Below are positions 5,248 to 11,266 of a stretch of 11,266 bases of DNA, piece after piece. Under the pieces are notes generated by a model. The model did no database searches and had not been told where the DNA came from. It saw nothing but the letters and a program-made list of their open reading frames with translations. This DNA comes from Erysipelotrichaceae bacterium (GTDB taxonomy: Bacteria > Bacillota_I > Bacilli_A > Erysipelotrichales > Erysipelotrichaceae): assembly GCA_900754715.1 (NCBI GenBank), contig CAAEDX010000237.1, forward strand, positions 1 to 11,266. The letters run 5' to 3'. A program made the position numbers and the translations under genes. Position 1 is the first letter of the stretch. Every line of letters starts with the position of its first letter.

Positions 5248-6249
5248 TCAACCGGCAAGATCGGCTTGAATATCGGCAAGTTGCGCTGCCTGGCTGCCTT
5301 GATGAAACAAATAGAGCGAAAGGCGCACATGATCATTCCCCGCTGTCTCCTGTAGCTGCGCCAGAGTGATCGGCGCAAAGAGAAGCAGATCGATATAAGC
5401 ATGTGCACTGCCCAGCGCGCTTCCGATCAGCAGGCCATGCAGCGTATGCGCAGCAAAAGCCTCCTGCAGCCTGGCCGCAGCTTCAGTGCGCACATCCAGC
5501 AGCTGTTCAAGCGTGTCCACATCGGCATCCACGCATATATAGCATGGACATGCGCCGATATGCTGCAGATCGCGGAATGTCCGGGAGACGTCCAGATAAT
5601 ACTCATTGACGAGCGATGGCAGACATGTGGTGCCCGCCAGGATATCAAAGCGCGGCAGCGGCCTGCGATTGCGAAGAGAGGGCTGATATGGTGTGAAGAT
5701 CGCGGCAGGTGATGGATCATCCATTTCTGCGCATAGCGCATCATACAGTGCATTGAGCGCGATCCCCTCGCTCAGCGGCTGCTTTTCGATGATGATCAAA
5801 GCGATCTGGGTAGCGGCCAGCGCATCGCCCAGCGATGCCTCCAGCATGACCTTGACGCACACTGTGGCTTCTTCTTCGCTGCATGCGCACAGCGCCTCGT
5901 GATAGACATGAAGATCTTGCTGAGCACCCATATGTATCATCACCTGAGAAGCGCGCAGTTCCCGATCAAACAGCGTGACGCTGTAGTCCGCGTCCTTCAG
6001 CGGATCTCTGCCGGCATGAAAAATGATGTCTTTATCAGCGACCTGTATCTGCGCAAGCACATAATACCACAGCGGATCATCTGCGCTCAAAATGATGTGA
6101 AGCTTTCCTTCCAGCAGCTCGCATTCTCCATGCAGTGAACCATCGAGCAGCCCGATTCCTTCCTGCAGCAATAAAGGATCCTTGCGCAGCGCTTCCTTAT
6201 GTACGCACACCCACGATGAAAAAGCATCGATGCGGCTTTGTAAATTCAT
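5248..6249 (-). CDS. Unrecognised 333-residue soluble protein in the deoB-mrp operon
   Basis: The frame starts with ATG at 6249, four bases after the mrp stop, and has no clear ribosome site of its own, so it is probably translated by coupling. I do not recognise the family. There is no signal peptide and no membrane segment. The sequence is acidic and rich in Ala and Leu. Recognisable stretches are LWYYVLAQIQVADKDIIFHAG (60-80, an alternating pattern that fits beta strands), a helical middle (116-178), PRFDILAGTTCLPSLVNEYY (199-218), and GLLIGSALGSAHAYIDLLLF (272-291). A CPCYIC cysteine cluster lies at 234-239, but nothing shows that it binds metal. Its consistent coding character and the tight spacing make it a real gene. 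It is the last gene of the operon; its function cannot be inferred from the neighbours alone. Confidence 0.85.
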   Translation of the reverse strand: MNLQSRIDAFSSWVCVHKEALRKDPLLLQEGIGLLDGSLHGECELLEGKLHIILSADDPLWYYVLAQIQVADKDIIFHAGRDPLKDADYSVTLFDRELRASQVMIHMGAQQDLHVYHEALCACSEEEATVCVKVMLEASLGDALAATQIALIIIEKQPLSEGIALNALYDALCAEMDDPSPAAIFTPYQPSLRNRRPLPRFDILAGTTCLPSLVNEYYLDVSRTFRDLQHIGACPCYICVDADVDTLEQLLDVRTEAAARLQEAFAAHTLHGLLIGSALGSAHAYIDLLLFAPITLAQLQETAGNDHVRLSLYLFHQGSQAAQLADIQADLAG

Positions 6250-6253
6250 CGGC

Positions 6254-7087
6254 TCAGATTCCCAGATCTTCTCGCAGTGCCTTGAGCGCCGGTTCCATCA
6301 GCTGATCGATCTCAATGAGGGTGCGCGCGTCAAAAGCCTCATCGTGATTGATGTTCATGAGCGTCTGGGTCATCGGCAGCTCACCATACAATTTCAGCTC
6401 ATTTTGTCTGAGAAAATCATCACGGTCACTGTCCTGACAGAGCGCGATCCGCTCATGACAGTTCGGACAGACGATATAGCTCATGTTTTCGATCACGCCC
6501 AATACCGGGATCTTCAGCTGCCGGCACATATTGACTGCTTTCGATACGATCATGGAGACCATCGGCTGCGGCGTGGAGACCATGATGACCCCGTTGACCG
6601 GAATGGACTGCAGCACCGTAAGCGCGACATCGCCAGTGCCCGGCGGCATATCGATGAACAACACATCAAGATCGCCCCAGATGACATCGGTATAAAACTG
6701 CTTGACCGCATTGGCGACGATCGGCCCGCGCCATACGACCGGCTGATTCTCATCCTCCATCAAGAAATTCAGCGACATGCATTTGATGCCATCTTTGTCC
6801 ACGACCGGTTCGATCGCGTCGTTGCTGCCATATGCCTGTGCCCGCGGCATGCCAAGCAGCCGGGGGATGCTGGGGCCGGTGATATCGGCATCCATGATGC
6901 CGACCTTGAGACCTTTGCGCGCCAGCTGACGGGCAAGCAGGACGCTGATGCTGGATTTTCCTACACCGCCCTTCCCGCTCATGACTCCGACAATGTGCCG
7001 GATATGGTTATTGGGATTATTCACGATACCGCAGGAGCCTTCGCTCTTGCTGCAGTTTCCCTTGCTTGGACATCCTTCACAACTCAT
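6254..7087 (-). CDS. mrp: Mrp/NBP35-type P-loop ATPase, iron-sulfur cluster carrier
   Basis: A 277-residue MinD/Mrp-class ATPase thought to hold and deliver Fe-S clusters in the cytoplasm. The deviant Walker A motif SGKGGVGKSS lies at 37-46, then MDADITGPSIPRLLG (65-79), the Walker B-like DVLFIDMPPGTGD (141-153) and NMSY followed by CPNC (207-210), the cysteine pair used for a bridging cluster at the dimer interface. The N-terminus carries C3-x2-C6-x5-C12 (CEGCPSKGNC), the spacing of the N-terminal cluster site of Nbp35 proteins, plus C19; the short N-terminus leaves no room for the extra upstream cysteine. It lacks the N-terminal DUF59 domain present in some Mrp proteins. The start is six bases after deoB; GGAGAGG inside the end of deoB, ten bases before the ATG, is the likely ribosome site. 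Confidence 0.92.
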   Translation of the reverse strand: MSCEGCPSKGNCSKSEGSCGIVNNPNNHIRHIVGVMSGKGGVGKSSISVLLARQLARKGLKVGIMDADITGPSIPRLLGMPRAQAYGSNDAIEPVVDKDGIKCMSLNFLMEDENQPVVWRGPIVANAVKQFYTDVIWGDLDVLFIDMPPGTGDVALTVLQSIPVNGVIMVSTPQPMVSMIVSKAVNMCRQLKIPVLGVIENMSYIVCPNCHERIALCQDSDRDDFLRQNELKLYGELPMTQTLMNINHDEAFDARTLIEIDQLMEPALKALREDLGI

Positions 7088-7093
7088 ATTTAC

Positions 7094-8296
7094 TCATCCT
7101 CTCCTGTTGATCACTTTCAGCCGCGATCTGCCGGCTGTCCCCTCCGGCATGCAGACCTGAAAGTTTTCGGCTATCGTAGCGCCGATGTCGGCAAATGTCG
7201 CTCCGCTTTCCAGCAGTCCGTGGACACACATCGAGGGAGAATACATCAGCAGCGGCACATCTTCCCGCGTATGGTCGCTGCCGCGAAAGGTCGGATCATT
7301 GCCGTGGTCAGCGCTGACCATGAGCAGATCATCCTTTCTCAGAAGCTGAAGCAGCTCGCCCAGCAGGACATCAAAACGCTCCAGCTCATCGCCGTATCCA
7401 AGCGGATCGCGGCGATGACCCCACAGCGCGTCAAAGTCGACCAGATTGACGAAACACAGGCCTTGAAATGTCGTCTTCGCACACTCGATGGTCTGCCTCA
7501 TCCCTTCCGCGCTGCTGGCGGAACGGATGCTTCTGGTGATGCCTCTGCCGCTGAAGATGTCGCTGATCTTGCCGACGCCGATGACATCATAGCCGTTTTC
7601 TTTCAGCTCGTCAAGCACTGTACGTCCATATGGCGCCAAGGCATAATCATGACGGTTGGCGGTCCGCACAAATTCCCCTCGGCGCCGGCCGCGGTATGGC
7701 CTGGCGATGACCCGGCCGACCCGCCATTCCTCCTTCATCGTCAGCGCCCGCGCTTCCTCGCAATACCGATACAAGGTCGGCAAGCCCATCGTCTCTTCGT
7801 TGCCGCAGATCTGCAATACTGAATCTGCTGAAGTATAGACGATGAGATCGCCATTGTTCAGCTCTTGTTCGCCCAGCTCATCCAGGATCTCGGTTCCGCT
7901 GGCCGCTTTGTTCCCGATGATACGGCGATGATCACAGCGGCTGCTGAGCGCATCGATGAGCCCCTGGGGAAATCCGGTATCGGTAAAGGTGCGAAAAGGC
8001 GTATGTACAGGCAGGCCCATCATCTCCCAATGCCCGCTCATCGTATCTTTGCTCGCGCTGGCTTCTTTCAGGCGCGCGGCGCATCCGATCGTCTCGCTTG
8101 CTGATCGCAGCTGCGGCAGCGGACGCAGCTGCACAAGACCAAGCCGGCAAAGATGTGGGATGCGCAAGGGCATATGGTGCTGCGCGATATGTCCGAGCGT
8201 ATCGGCGCCGGCATCTCCGAAGGCCGCCGCATCCTCAGCCTCCCCGATCCCGAATGAATCGATGATGATCAGAAATATCCTTTGATATGTGCTCAC
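7094..8296 (-). CDS. deoB: Phosphopentomutase
   Basis: A 400-residue enzyme of the alkaline phosphatase superfamily that interconverts (deoxy)ribose 1-phosphate and 5-phosphate, linking nucleoside salvage to the pentose phosphate pathway. Key parts are [14 protein letters not shown] (10-23) with the metal aspartate D13, [12 protein letters not shown] (83-94) with T85, the phosphorylated threonine of this family, [26 protein letters not shown], and SADHGNDP with DHTRE for the second metal set. Length is typical. It starts with GTG (8296-8294), whose last bases overlap the xerD stop as GTGA; AGGAGG (8309-8304) seven bases upstream fixes this start. In Bacillus subtilis the orthologue drm also follows xerD (ripX). 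No purine nucleoside phosphorylase gene follows here; mrp takes that place. Confidence 0.95.
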   Translation of the reverse strand: MSTYQRIFLIIIDSFGIGEAEDAAAFGDAGADTLGHIAQHHMPLRIPHLCRLGLVQLRPLPQLRSASETIGCAARLKEASASKDTMSGHWEMMGLPVHTPFRTFTDTGFPQGLIDALSSRCDHRRIIGNKAASGTEILDELGEQELNNGDLIVYTSADSVLQICGNEETMGLPTLYRYCEEARALTMKEEWRVGRVIARPYRGRRRGEFVRTANRHDYALAPYGRTVLDELKENGYDVIGVGKISDIFSGRGITRSIRSASSAEGMRQTIECAKTTFQGLCFVNLVDFDALWGHRRDPLGYGDELERFDVLLGELLQLLRKDDLLMVSADHGNDPTFRGSDHTREDVPLLMYSPSMCVHGLLESGATFADIGATIAENFQVCMPEGTAGRSRLKVINRRG

Positions 8297-9195
8297 TCTT
8301 CTTCCTCCTCTCTGGCAAAGGGATGACAGACATCATAAGTCTGTTTCAGCCGTTGATCCTGCACATGCGTGTAGATCTGCGTCGTTGCAATGTCACTATG
8401 CCCGAGCAGCTCCTGCACGACCCGCAGGTCAGCGCCGCCTTCCAATAGATGCGTAGCAAAGCTGTGCCGGAAGCTGTGCGCGGAATAACTGGTATCCATG
8501 TCCAGGGAGCGCAAGACATCTTTGATCATCTGATGGACATATTGGCGTGTGAGCGGATTGCCCCGGCTGTTGAGAAAGACATAAGGAAGCCGCTTTTTCT
8601 CCCATGAGGGACGAACCAGCCGCAGATATTGCTGGAGCACCCGCATTCCTTCTTCATGCAGCGGGACCATCCGTTCTTTATCCCCTTTTCCGCTGATCCG
8701 CAGCACGTGCTGTTCGACATGGACCTGGTTCAGCCGCAGGCCGCAGCACTCACTGACCCGCAGGCCGCAGCCATACAGCAGCTCCAGGATCGCTTGATGA
8801 AAGATATCCAGATCTTCCTTGTCGAAGCTGTTCAAGATCTTTTCGATCTGCGTGCGGCTGAGATAACGCGGCAGATGCAAGGCAGCGTGCGGCCCTTTCA
8901 AGAAACGGGTCGGATCTAAGGTGCCGGGCTGCTGCAGCGAAAGGAAACGATGAAAAGAGCGCAAGGAAGAAAGCGTGCGGCTGACCGTGGCAGGGCGGCT
9001 TTCCTCGCTGCGTTCGATCAGATAATCCTGTACATCTGTTTCGCTGATCTGCTGCGGCGCATGAATGCCCATCTCCTCAAGATAAGCGATATAGCGCTTC
9101 AGATCAGCGGTATAGGACGCAATGGTGCGCGGCGATCTATGTTCATTCATCTGAAGATAATAGCGATAATCGCCAAAGGCTTCGCGCAGGTCCAT
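8293..9195 (-). CDS. xerD: Tyrosine recombinase XerD
   Basis: A 300-residue site-specific recombinase that, with a partner such as XerC, resolves chromosome dimers at dif. The frame could extend to 9309, but the ATG at 9195 has a near-perfect AAGGAGG six bases upstream and gives the standard length and N-terminus ([20 protein letters not shown]); the extra upstream residues lie inside the previous gene. All catalytic residues are present: R146 in [10 protein letters not shown]170 in SGKGDKER, H240 and R243 in [13 protein letters not shown]266 in [11 protein letters not shown], and nucleophile Y275 in IYTHV. The SAM-like core-binding domain covers about 1-95. XerD rather than XerC is favoured by [10 protein letters not shown] and the C-terminal HPFA. 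The protein ends in five glutamates that double as the deoB ribosome site. Confidence 0.93.
   Translation of the reverse strand: MDLREAFGDYRYYLQMNEHRSPRTIASYTADLKRYIAYLEEMGIHAPQQISETDVQDYLIERSEESRPATVSRTLSSLRSFHRFLSLQQPGTLDPTRFLKGPHAALHLPRYLSRTQIEKILNSFDKEDLDIFHQAILELLYGCGLRVSECCGLRLNQVHVEQHVLRISGKGDKERMVPLHEEGMRVLQQYLRLVRPSWEKKRLPYVFLNSRGNPLTRQYVHQMIKDVLRSLDMDTSYSAHSFRHSFATHLLEGGADLRVVQELLGHSDIATTQIYTHVQDQRLKQTYDVCHPFAREEEEE
8304..8309 (-). promoter_or_regulatory. Ribosome binding site of deoB inside the xerD tail
   Basis: AGGAGG on the minus strand, seven bases before the GTG start of deoB. It is formed by the glutamate codons GAG GAG GAA at the end of xerD and decides the deoB start. Confidence 0.85.
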
Positions 9196-9201
9196 GGTAT
9201 C

Positions 9202-9208
9202 CCTCCTT
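9202..9208 (-). promoter_or_regulatory. Ribosome binding site of xerD
   Basis: AAGGAGG on the minus strand, six bases before the ATG at 9195, lying between the trmN6 stop (9212) and xerD. It rules out the longer frame start at 9309. Confidence 0.9.
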
Positions 9209-9211
9209 CCG

Positions 9212-9877
9212 CTAGCGGCGGATGAACACCGGCTGCGGGACCCGGAGCAGACGGTTTGCGCCGAGTATCGCCTCGATGAGCACGCCGACCGCATATTCCT
9301 TTTGTTCATCGAACATCAGCTGCATCGTCTTGACTTCCAGACGGTTCAGCTGACACTGCTCCAGGATGTCAGGGATGCGTTCACTGCGGTGCACAAGGTA
9401 AAACCGGCCATTTTCCTTCAGTGACCTGGCTACATTGGCGATGAGCACATCCAGACGCAGGAAAAACTCATGGCGGGCGATGGCCTTGGGGCTCACGCTG
9501 ATCTCCCCGTGGTGCCCTTGCTGAAAATAAGGCGGATTGCAAAGCACGACATCAAAGCCGCGCAAATTGCTCGTTGAAAAATCCTCACAGCGGATCTCCG
9601 CATGATCGATCCCATGCTCCTGCATGTTGAAACGGGCCAGTGCACAGGCCTCTTCCTGGATATCGACGCCGCATAGATAGGAAGGCGCAGATCTTTCTGC
9701 CGCTAACAGCAGCGCACCGTTGTTGGTCCCTACATCGAGCACTCGTTCTCCTTTCTTCACCTTCATGAACCGTGCCAGCTGCGCCGTATCCGTATTGATG
9801 CGGAACATGTCTTTCCGCTGCCAGAGATAAATGTCTGTTCCGGCAATGTAATCATAAGTCAGTTTATTTTTGTCCAT
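9212..9877 (-). CDS. trmN6: tRNA1(Val) (adenine(37)-N6)-methyltransferase-like protein
   Basis: A class I S-adenosylmethionine methyltransferase of the YfiC/TrmN6 type, expected to methylate N6 of adenine 37 in a valine tRNA; the exact substrate is inferred from the family. Counting from the ATG at 9877 (221 residues): YLWQRKDMFRINTDTAQLARF (17-37) is the conserved entry region, VLDVGTNNGALLL (46-58) binds the cofactor, D72 in GVDIQEEA contacts its ribose, and NPPYF (114-118) is the catalytic motif of N6-adenine methyltransferases. An in-frame GTG at 9901 overlaps the spoIIM stop as GTGA and would add eight residues (MILYYNIG); neither start has a clear ribosome site, so the overlap start with coupling is a fair alternative. 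The stop is 16 bases before xerD. Confidence 0.85.
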   Translation of the reverse strand: MDKNKLTYDYIAGTDIYLWQRKDMFRINTDTAQLARFMKVKKGERVLDVGTNNGALLLAAERSAPSYLCGVDIQEEACALARFNMQEHGIDHAEIRCEDFSTSNLRGFDVVLCNPPYFQQGHHGEISVSPKAIARHEFFLRLDVLIANVARSLKENGRFYLVHRSERIPDILEQCQLNRLEVKTMQLMFDEQKEYAVGVLIEAILGANRLLRVPQPVFIRR

Positions 9878-9897
9878 GCCGATATTATAATACAGAA

Positions 9898-10506
9898 TCA
9901 CATCAGATTAAACAGGCGAATGAACTCAATGCCCAATGTGGCCTTCAGATATGAACCAGCCAGGACGAGCAGGAAACAGACGAAGATATCATTAAGCAGA
10001 TAATTCATCAGCTTTTTCAGATCCAGACGCTCTCGGTTGGTCGTGCTGTAACAGATGTACATCGAGCATTGCAGCGCGCTGGCACTGATCAAGTATAAGG
10101 CCAGCACATCGAACAGCACCTGCGGCACCAGCGTCAGGATGATGCCAAGCACGCCCTTGAACTGATACGTATAGAGGAACAGCGCACAGGAAAAGCCGAT
10201 CTGCACCCCTTTGGTAAAGACGATGAAGCTGATGATCGGGATGCCGGCCAGGCTGGTGCCAAACAGGAAAACGACCACGATGAGCACGATGCCCAGGAAA
10301 AACTGATTGATGAAAAAGCTGTACTGATCCATGTCTTCCGGCACCGTCGTCAAGATGCTGGAAAGCTGTTCGATATCCGCGGCATTGATATAGCGGGACG
10401 CGAAACAGCCCATCAAAAAACCGCTGATGACGAGTATCGTGATGAATATGTATACATGACGGTACCTGTGGATGAAAGAATGACGATGCAGTTTACGACG
10501 TTTCAT
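9898..10506 (-). CDS. spoIIM: SpoIIM-like membrane protein (stage II sporulation protein M)
   Basis: A 202-residue membrane protein with a basic N-terminus (MKRRKLHRHSFIHRYRH) and about five hydrophobic segments, roughly 18-36, 68-83, 86-112, 117-150 and 172-192. The NQFFLGIVLIVVVFLFGTSLAGIP segment resembles the SpoIIM core. In Bacillus, SpoIIM forms a complex with SpoIID and SpoIIP that drives peptidoglycan remodelling during engulfment. It opens this gene chain as in Bacillus, where spoIIM lies upstream of fur and xerD. GAGGTG (10519-10514), seven bases before the ATG, supports the start. It follows a terminator, so it needs its own promoter; TATGAT (10530-10525) is too close to the ribosome site to be convincing and no good -35 was found. 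SpoIIM-type proteins also occur in bacteria not known to form spores, so sporulation is not proven. Confidence 0.8.
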   Translation of the reverse strand: MKRRKLHRHSFIHRYRHVYIFITILVISGFLMGCFASRYINAADIEQLSSILTTVPEDMDQYSFFINQFFLGIVLIVVVFLFGTSLAGIPIISFIVFTKGVQIGFSCALFLYTYQFKGVLGIILTLVPQVLFDVLALYLISASALQCSMYICYSTTNRERLDLKKLMNYLLNDIFVCFLLVLAGSYLKATLGIEFIRLFNLM

Positions 10507-10539
10507 TGCTCAACACCTCACTGCATCATATGCGCAAAG

Positions 10540-10563
10540 AAAAAACGATACCACTGGTATCGT
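10540..10563 (-). terminator. Rho-independent terminator of dinB
   Basis: Read on the minus strand, ACGATACC (10563-10556) pairs perfectly with GGTATCGT (10552-10545) around an AGT loop, followed by six T (10545-10540). It begins nine bases after the dinB stop and separates dinB from the spoIIM operon. Confidence 0.92.
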
Positions 10564-10571
10564 ACGCAAGA

Positions 10572-11266
10572 TCAGCCTTGTTTCGACTTGTCTGCAGCTT
10601 CTGAGGCACGGATGAGATGCGCGCCGGGCAGACGCGCGTTGAGCTGTTCAAGCACCTCGTCGATCGTATTAGGGGCTTGCTGCTCCTCAAACATCGAAAG
10701 CTGATGGATCATATGACGCCGATCCTTCAATGATCCCAGATGGATGCCCAGATGACGCACCGGCTCTCCGCTGTAATTACGGTCAAACAAATAAAGCGCA
10801 TGTTCATAGATCGTCTTCTCATCATTGACATAATGATCGAGCGTCGTGCTGCGGACAGCATTGCGAAAATCGCTGTAACGAATGCTGACAGAGATCAGCC
10901 TGCCCTTCACTTCCTCTTGTGCGGCTCGCCGTGCCAGACGCCGCGCCAACGTGCGCAGGGTGACCGCCATCTCCTGATATTCTTCCACATCTTCATCCAG
11001 CGTGGTGGACTGAGAGATCGAACGAGATGTCGTCGTGTAGGAAAGCTTGTTCGATCCTATGCCGCGGGCATGGGAGATCATCGTATATGCGTGAGGGCCA
11101 AGGATGCGCATGATGGCACGCTCATTGACCGGATCAGCCACATCCCCTATCGTAAGGATACCTTCTCGCTGCAGCAGCGGCACGCTTTTTTTCCCGATGC
11201 CGAACATCGCTTCGATAGACAGCGGCCACAGCTTTTTGGCGATCTCCTGACGGCGCAGCACTGTGA
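10572..11266 (-). CDS. dinB: DNA polymerase IV (DinB), C-terminal part (5' end outside window)
   Basis: The frame is open to the right edge; the GTG at 11261 is an internal valine, since the upstream residues continue the typical sequence. The visible ~231 residues start in the thumb region (KKLWPLSIEAMFGIGKKSVPLLQREGI, with the helix-hairpin-helix GIGKKS) and include the linker RSISQSTTLDEDVEEYQE and the little-finger domain, ending in a flexible tail. The palm and finger domains with the catalytic acidic residues lie outside the window. DinB is a Y-family polymerase that copies past damaged bases. The extreme C-terminus (IRASEAADKSKQG) shows no clear clamp-binding motif, but HQLSMFEE about 40 residues before the end (QLSMF) fits the beta-clamp consensus QLxLF closely. 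Confidence 0.9.
   Translation of the reverse strand, partial: TVLRRQEIAKKLWPLSIEAMFGIGKKSVPLLQREGILTIGDVADPVNERAIMRILGPHAYTMISHARGIGSNKLSYTTTSRSISQSTTLDEDVEEYQEMAVTLRTLARRLARRAAQEEVKGRLISVSIRYSDFRNAVRSTTLDHYVNDEKTIYEHALYLFDRNYSGEPVRHLGIHLGSLKDRRHMIHQLSMFEEQQAPNTIDEVLEQLNARLPGAHLIRASEAADKSKQG

Noticed and set aside
4887..5369. 160-codon plus-strand frame across the region upstream of murT
   Set aside because: Composition is unlike a protein (Ser, Pro, Cys and His rich), there is no ribosome site, and it runs into the antisense of a real gene; the paired helices explain the region better.
6182..7822. A 546-codon plus-strand open frame antisense to mrp and deoB
   Set aside because: The opposite strand encodes two complete enzymes with all key motifs; the antisense product is rich in His, Asp and Arg with no recognisable domain or ribosome site, as expected for a shadow frame in GC-richer DNA.
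8021..8056. Thr to Ser change in the deoB motif KDTMSGHWE, at first taken as loss of the phosphorylated residue
   Set aside because: The phosphorylated threonine of the family is the first one (T85), which is present; the substituted position is residue 87, and Ser is a mild change.
9196..9309. Longer xerD start at 9309
   Set aside because: The ATG at 9195 has AAGGAGG six bases upstream and gives the normal XerD length; the extension lies within the trmN6 coding region.

Overview
The window looks like the chromosome of a low-to-mid GC Gram-positive bacterium (Firmicutes/Bacillota). Erysipelotrichia is my best guess, but it rests on general look rather than a marker gene. The clues are a murT-gatD pair (amidation of lipid II), a SpoIIM homologue, strong AGGAGG-type ribosome sites, GTG starts, and an order spoIIM - xerD - deoB that echoes the spoIIM - fur - ripX(xerD) - drm(deoB) neighbourhood of Bacillus subtilis. 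No phage, insertion sequence, CRISPR array, tRNA or rRNA was recognised.

Left part (1-2725). On the plus strand lie the 3' end of rmuC, whose terminator overlaps its own stop codon, and a membrane-anchored NERD-domain protein with its own promoter and terminator. The stretch 585-2725 is AT-richer by eye and gene-poor. On the minus strand it holds one small glycine-rich membrane protein, an orphan terminator and gene debris, including a frameshifted and stop-interrupted N-terminus of a GNAT acetyltransferase directly behind gatD.

Middle and right part (2726-11266, all minus strand, read from right to left). The 3' portion of dinB (DNA polymerase IV) ends in a clean terminator. Then comes a tight chain: spoIIM, trmN6-like tRNA methyltransferase, xerD, deoB, mrp and an unrecognised 333-residue protein. 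Gaps are at most 16 bases under the SD-supported starts (23 bases at spoIIM/trmN6 if the internal ATG is used) or the genes overlap by 4 bases, so this is very probably one operon. After it lies a gene-free stretch (4810-5247) and then murT-gatD, which overlap by 4 bases and form the two subunits of one enzyme.

The most interesting item is the gene-free stretch 4876-5212. Read on the minus strand it folds by hand into several long complementary helices, including a roughly 100-base arm with a tandem G-A step, closed by a 7-bp end-to-end helix and followed at once by a strong hairpin terminator and a murT promoter. I do not recognise it as any RNA class I know. It is either an independent structured RNA or a regulatory leader of murT-gatD.
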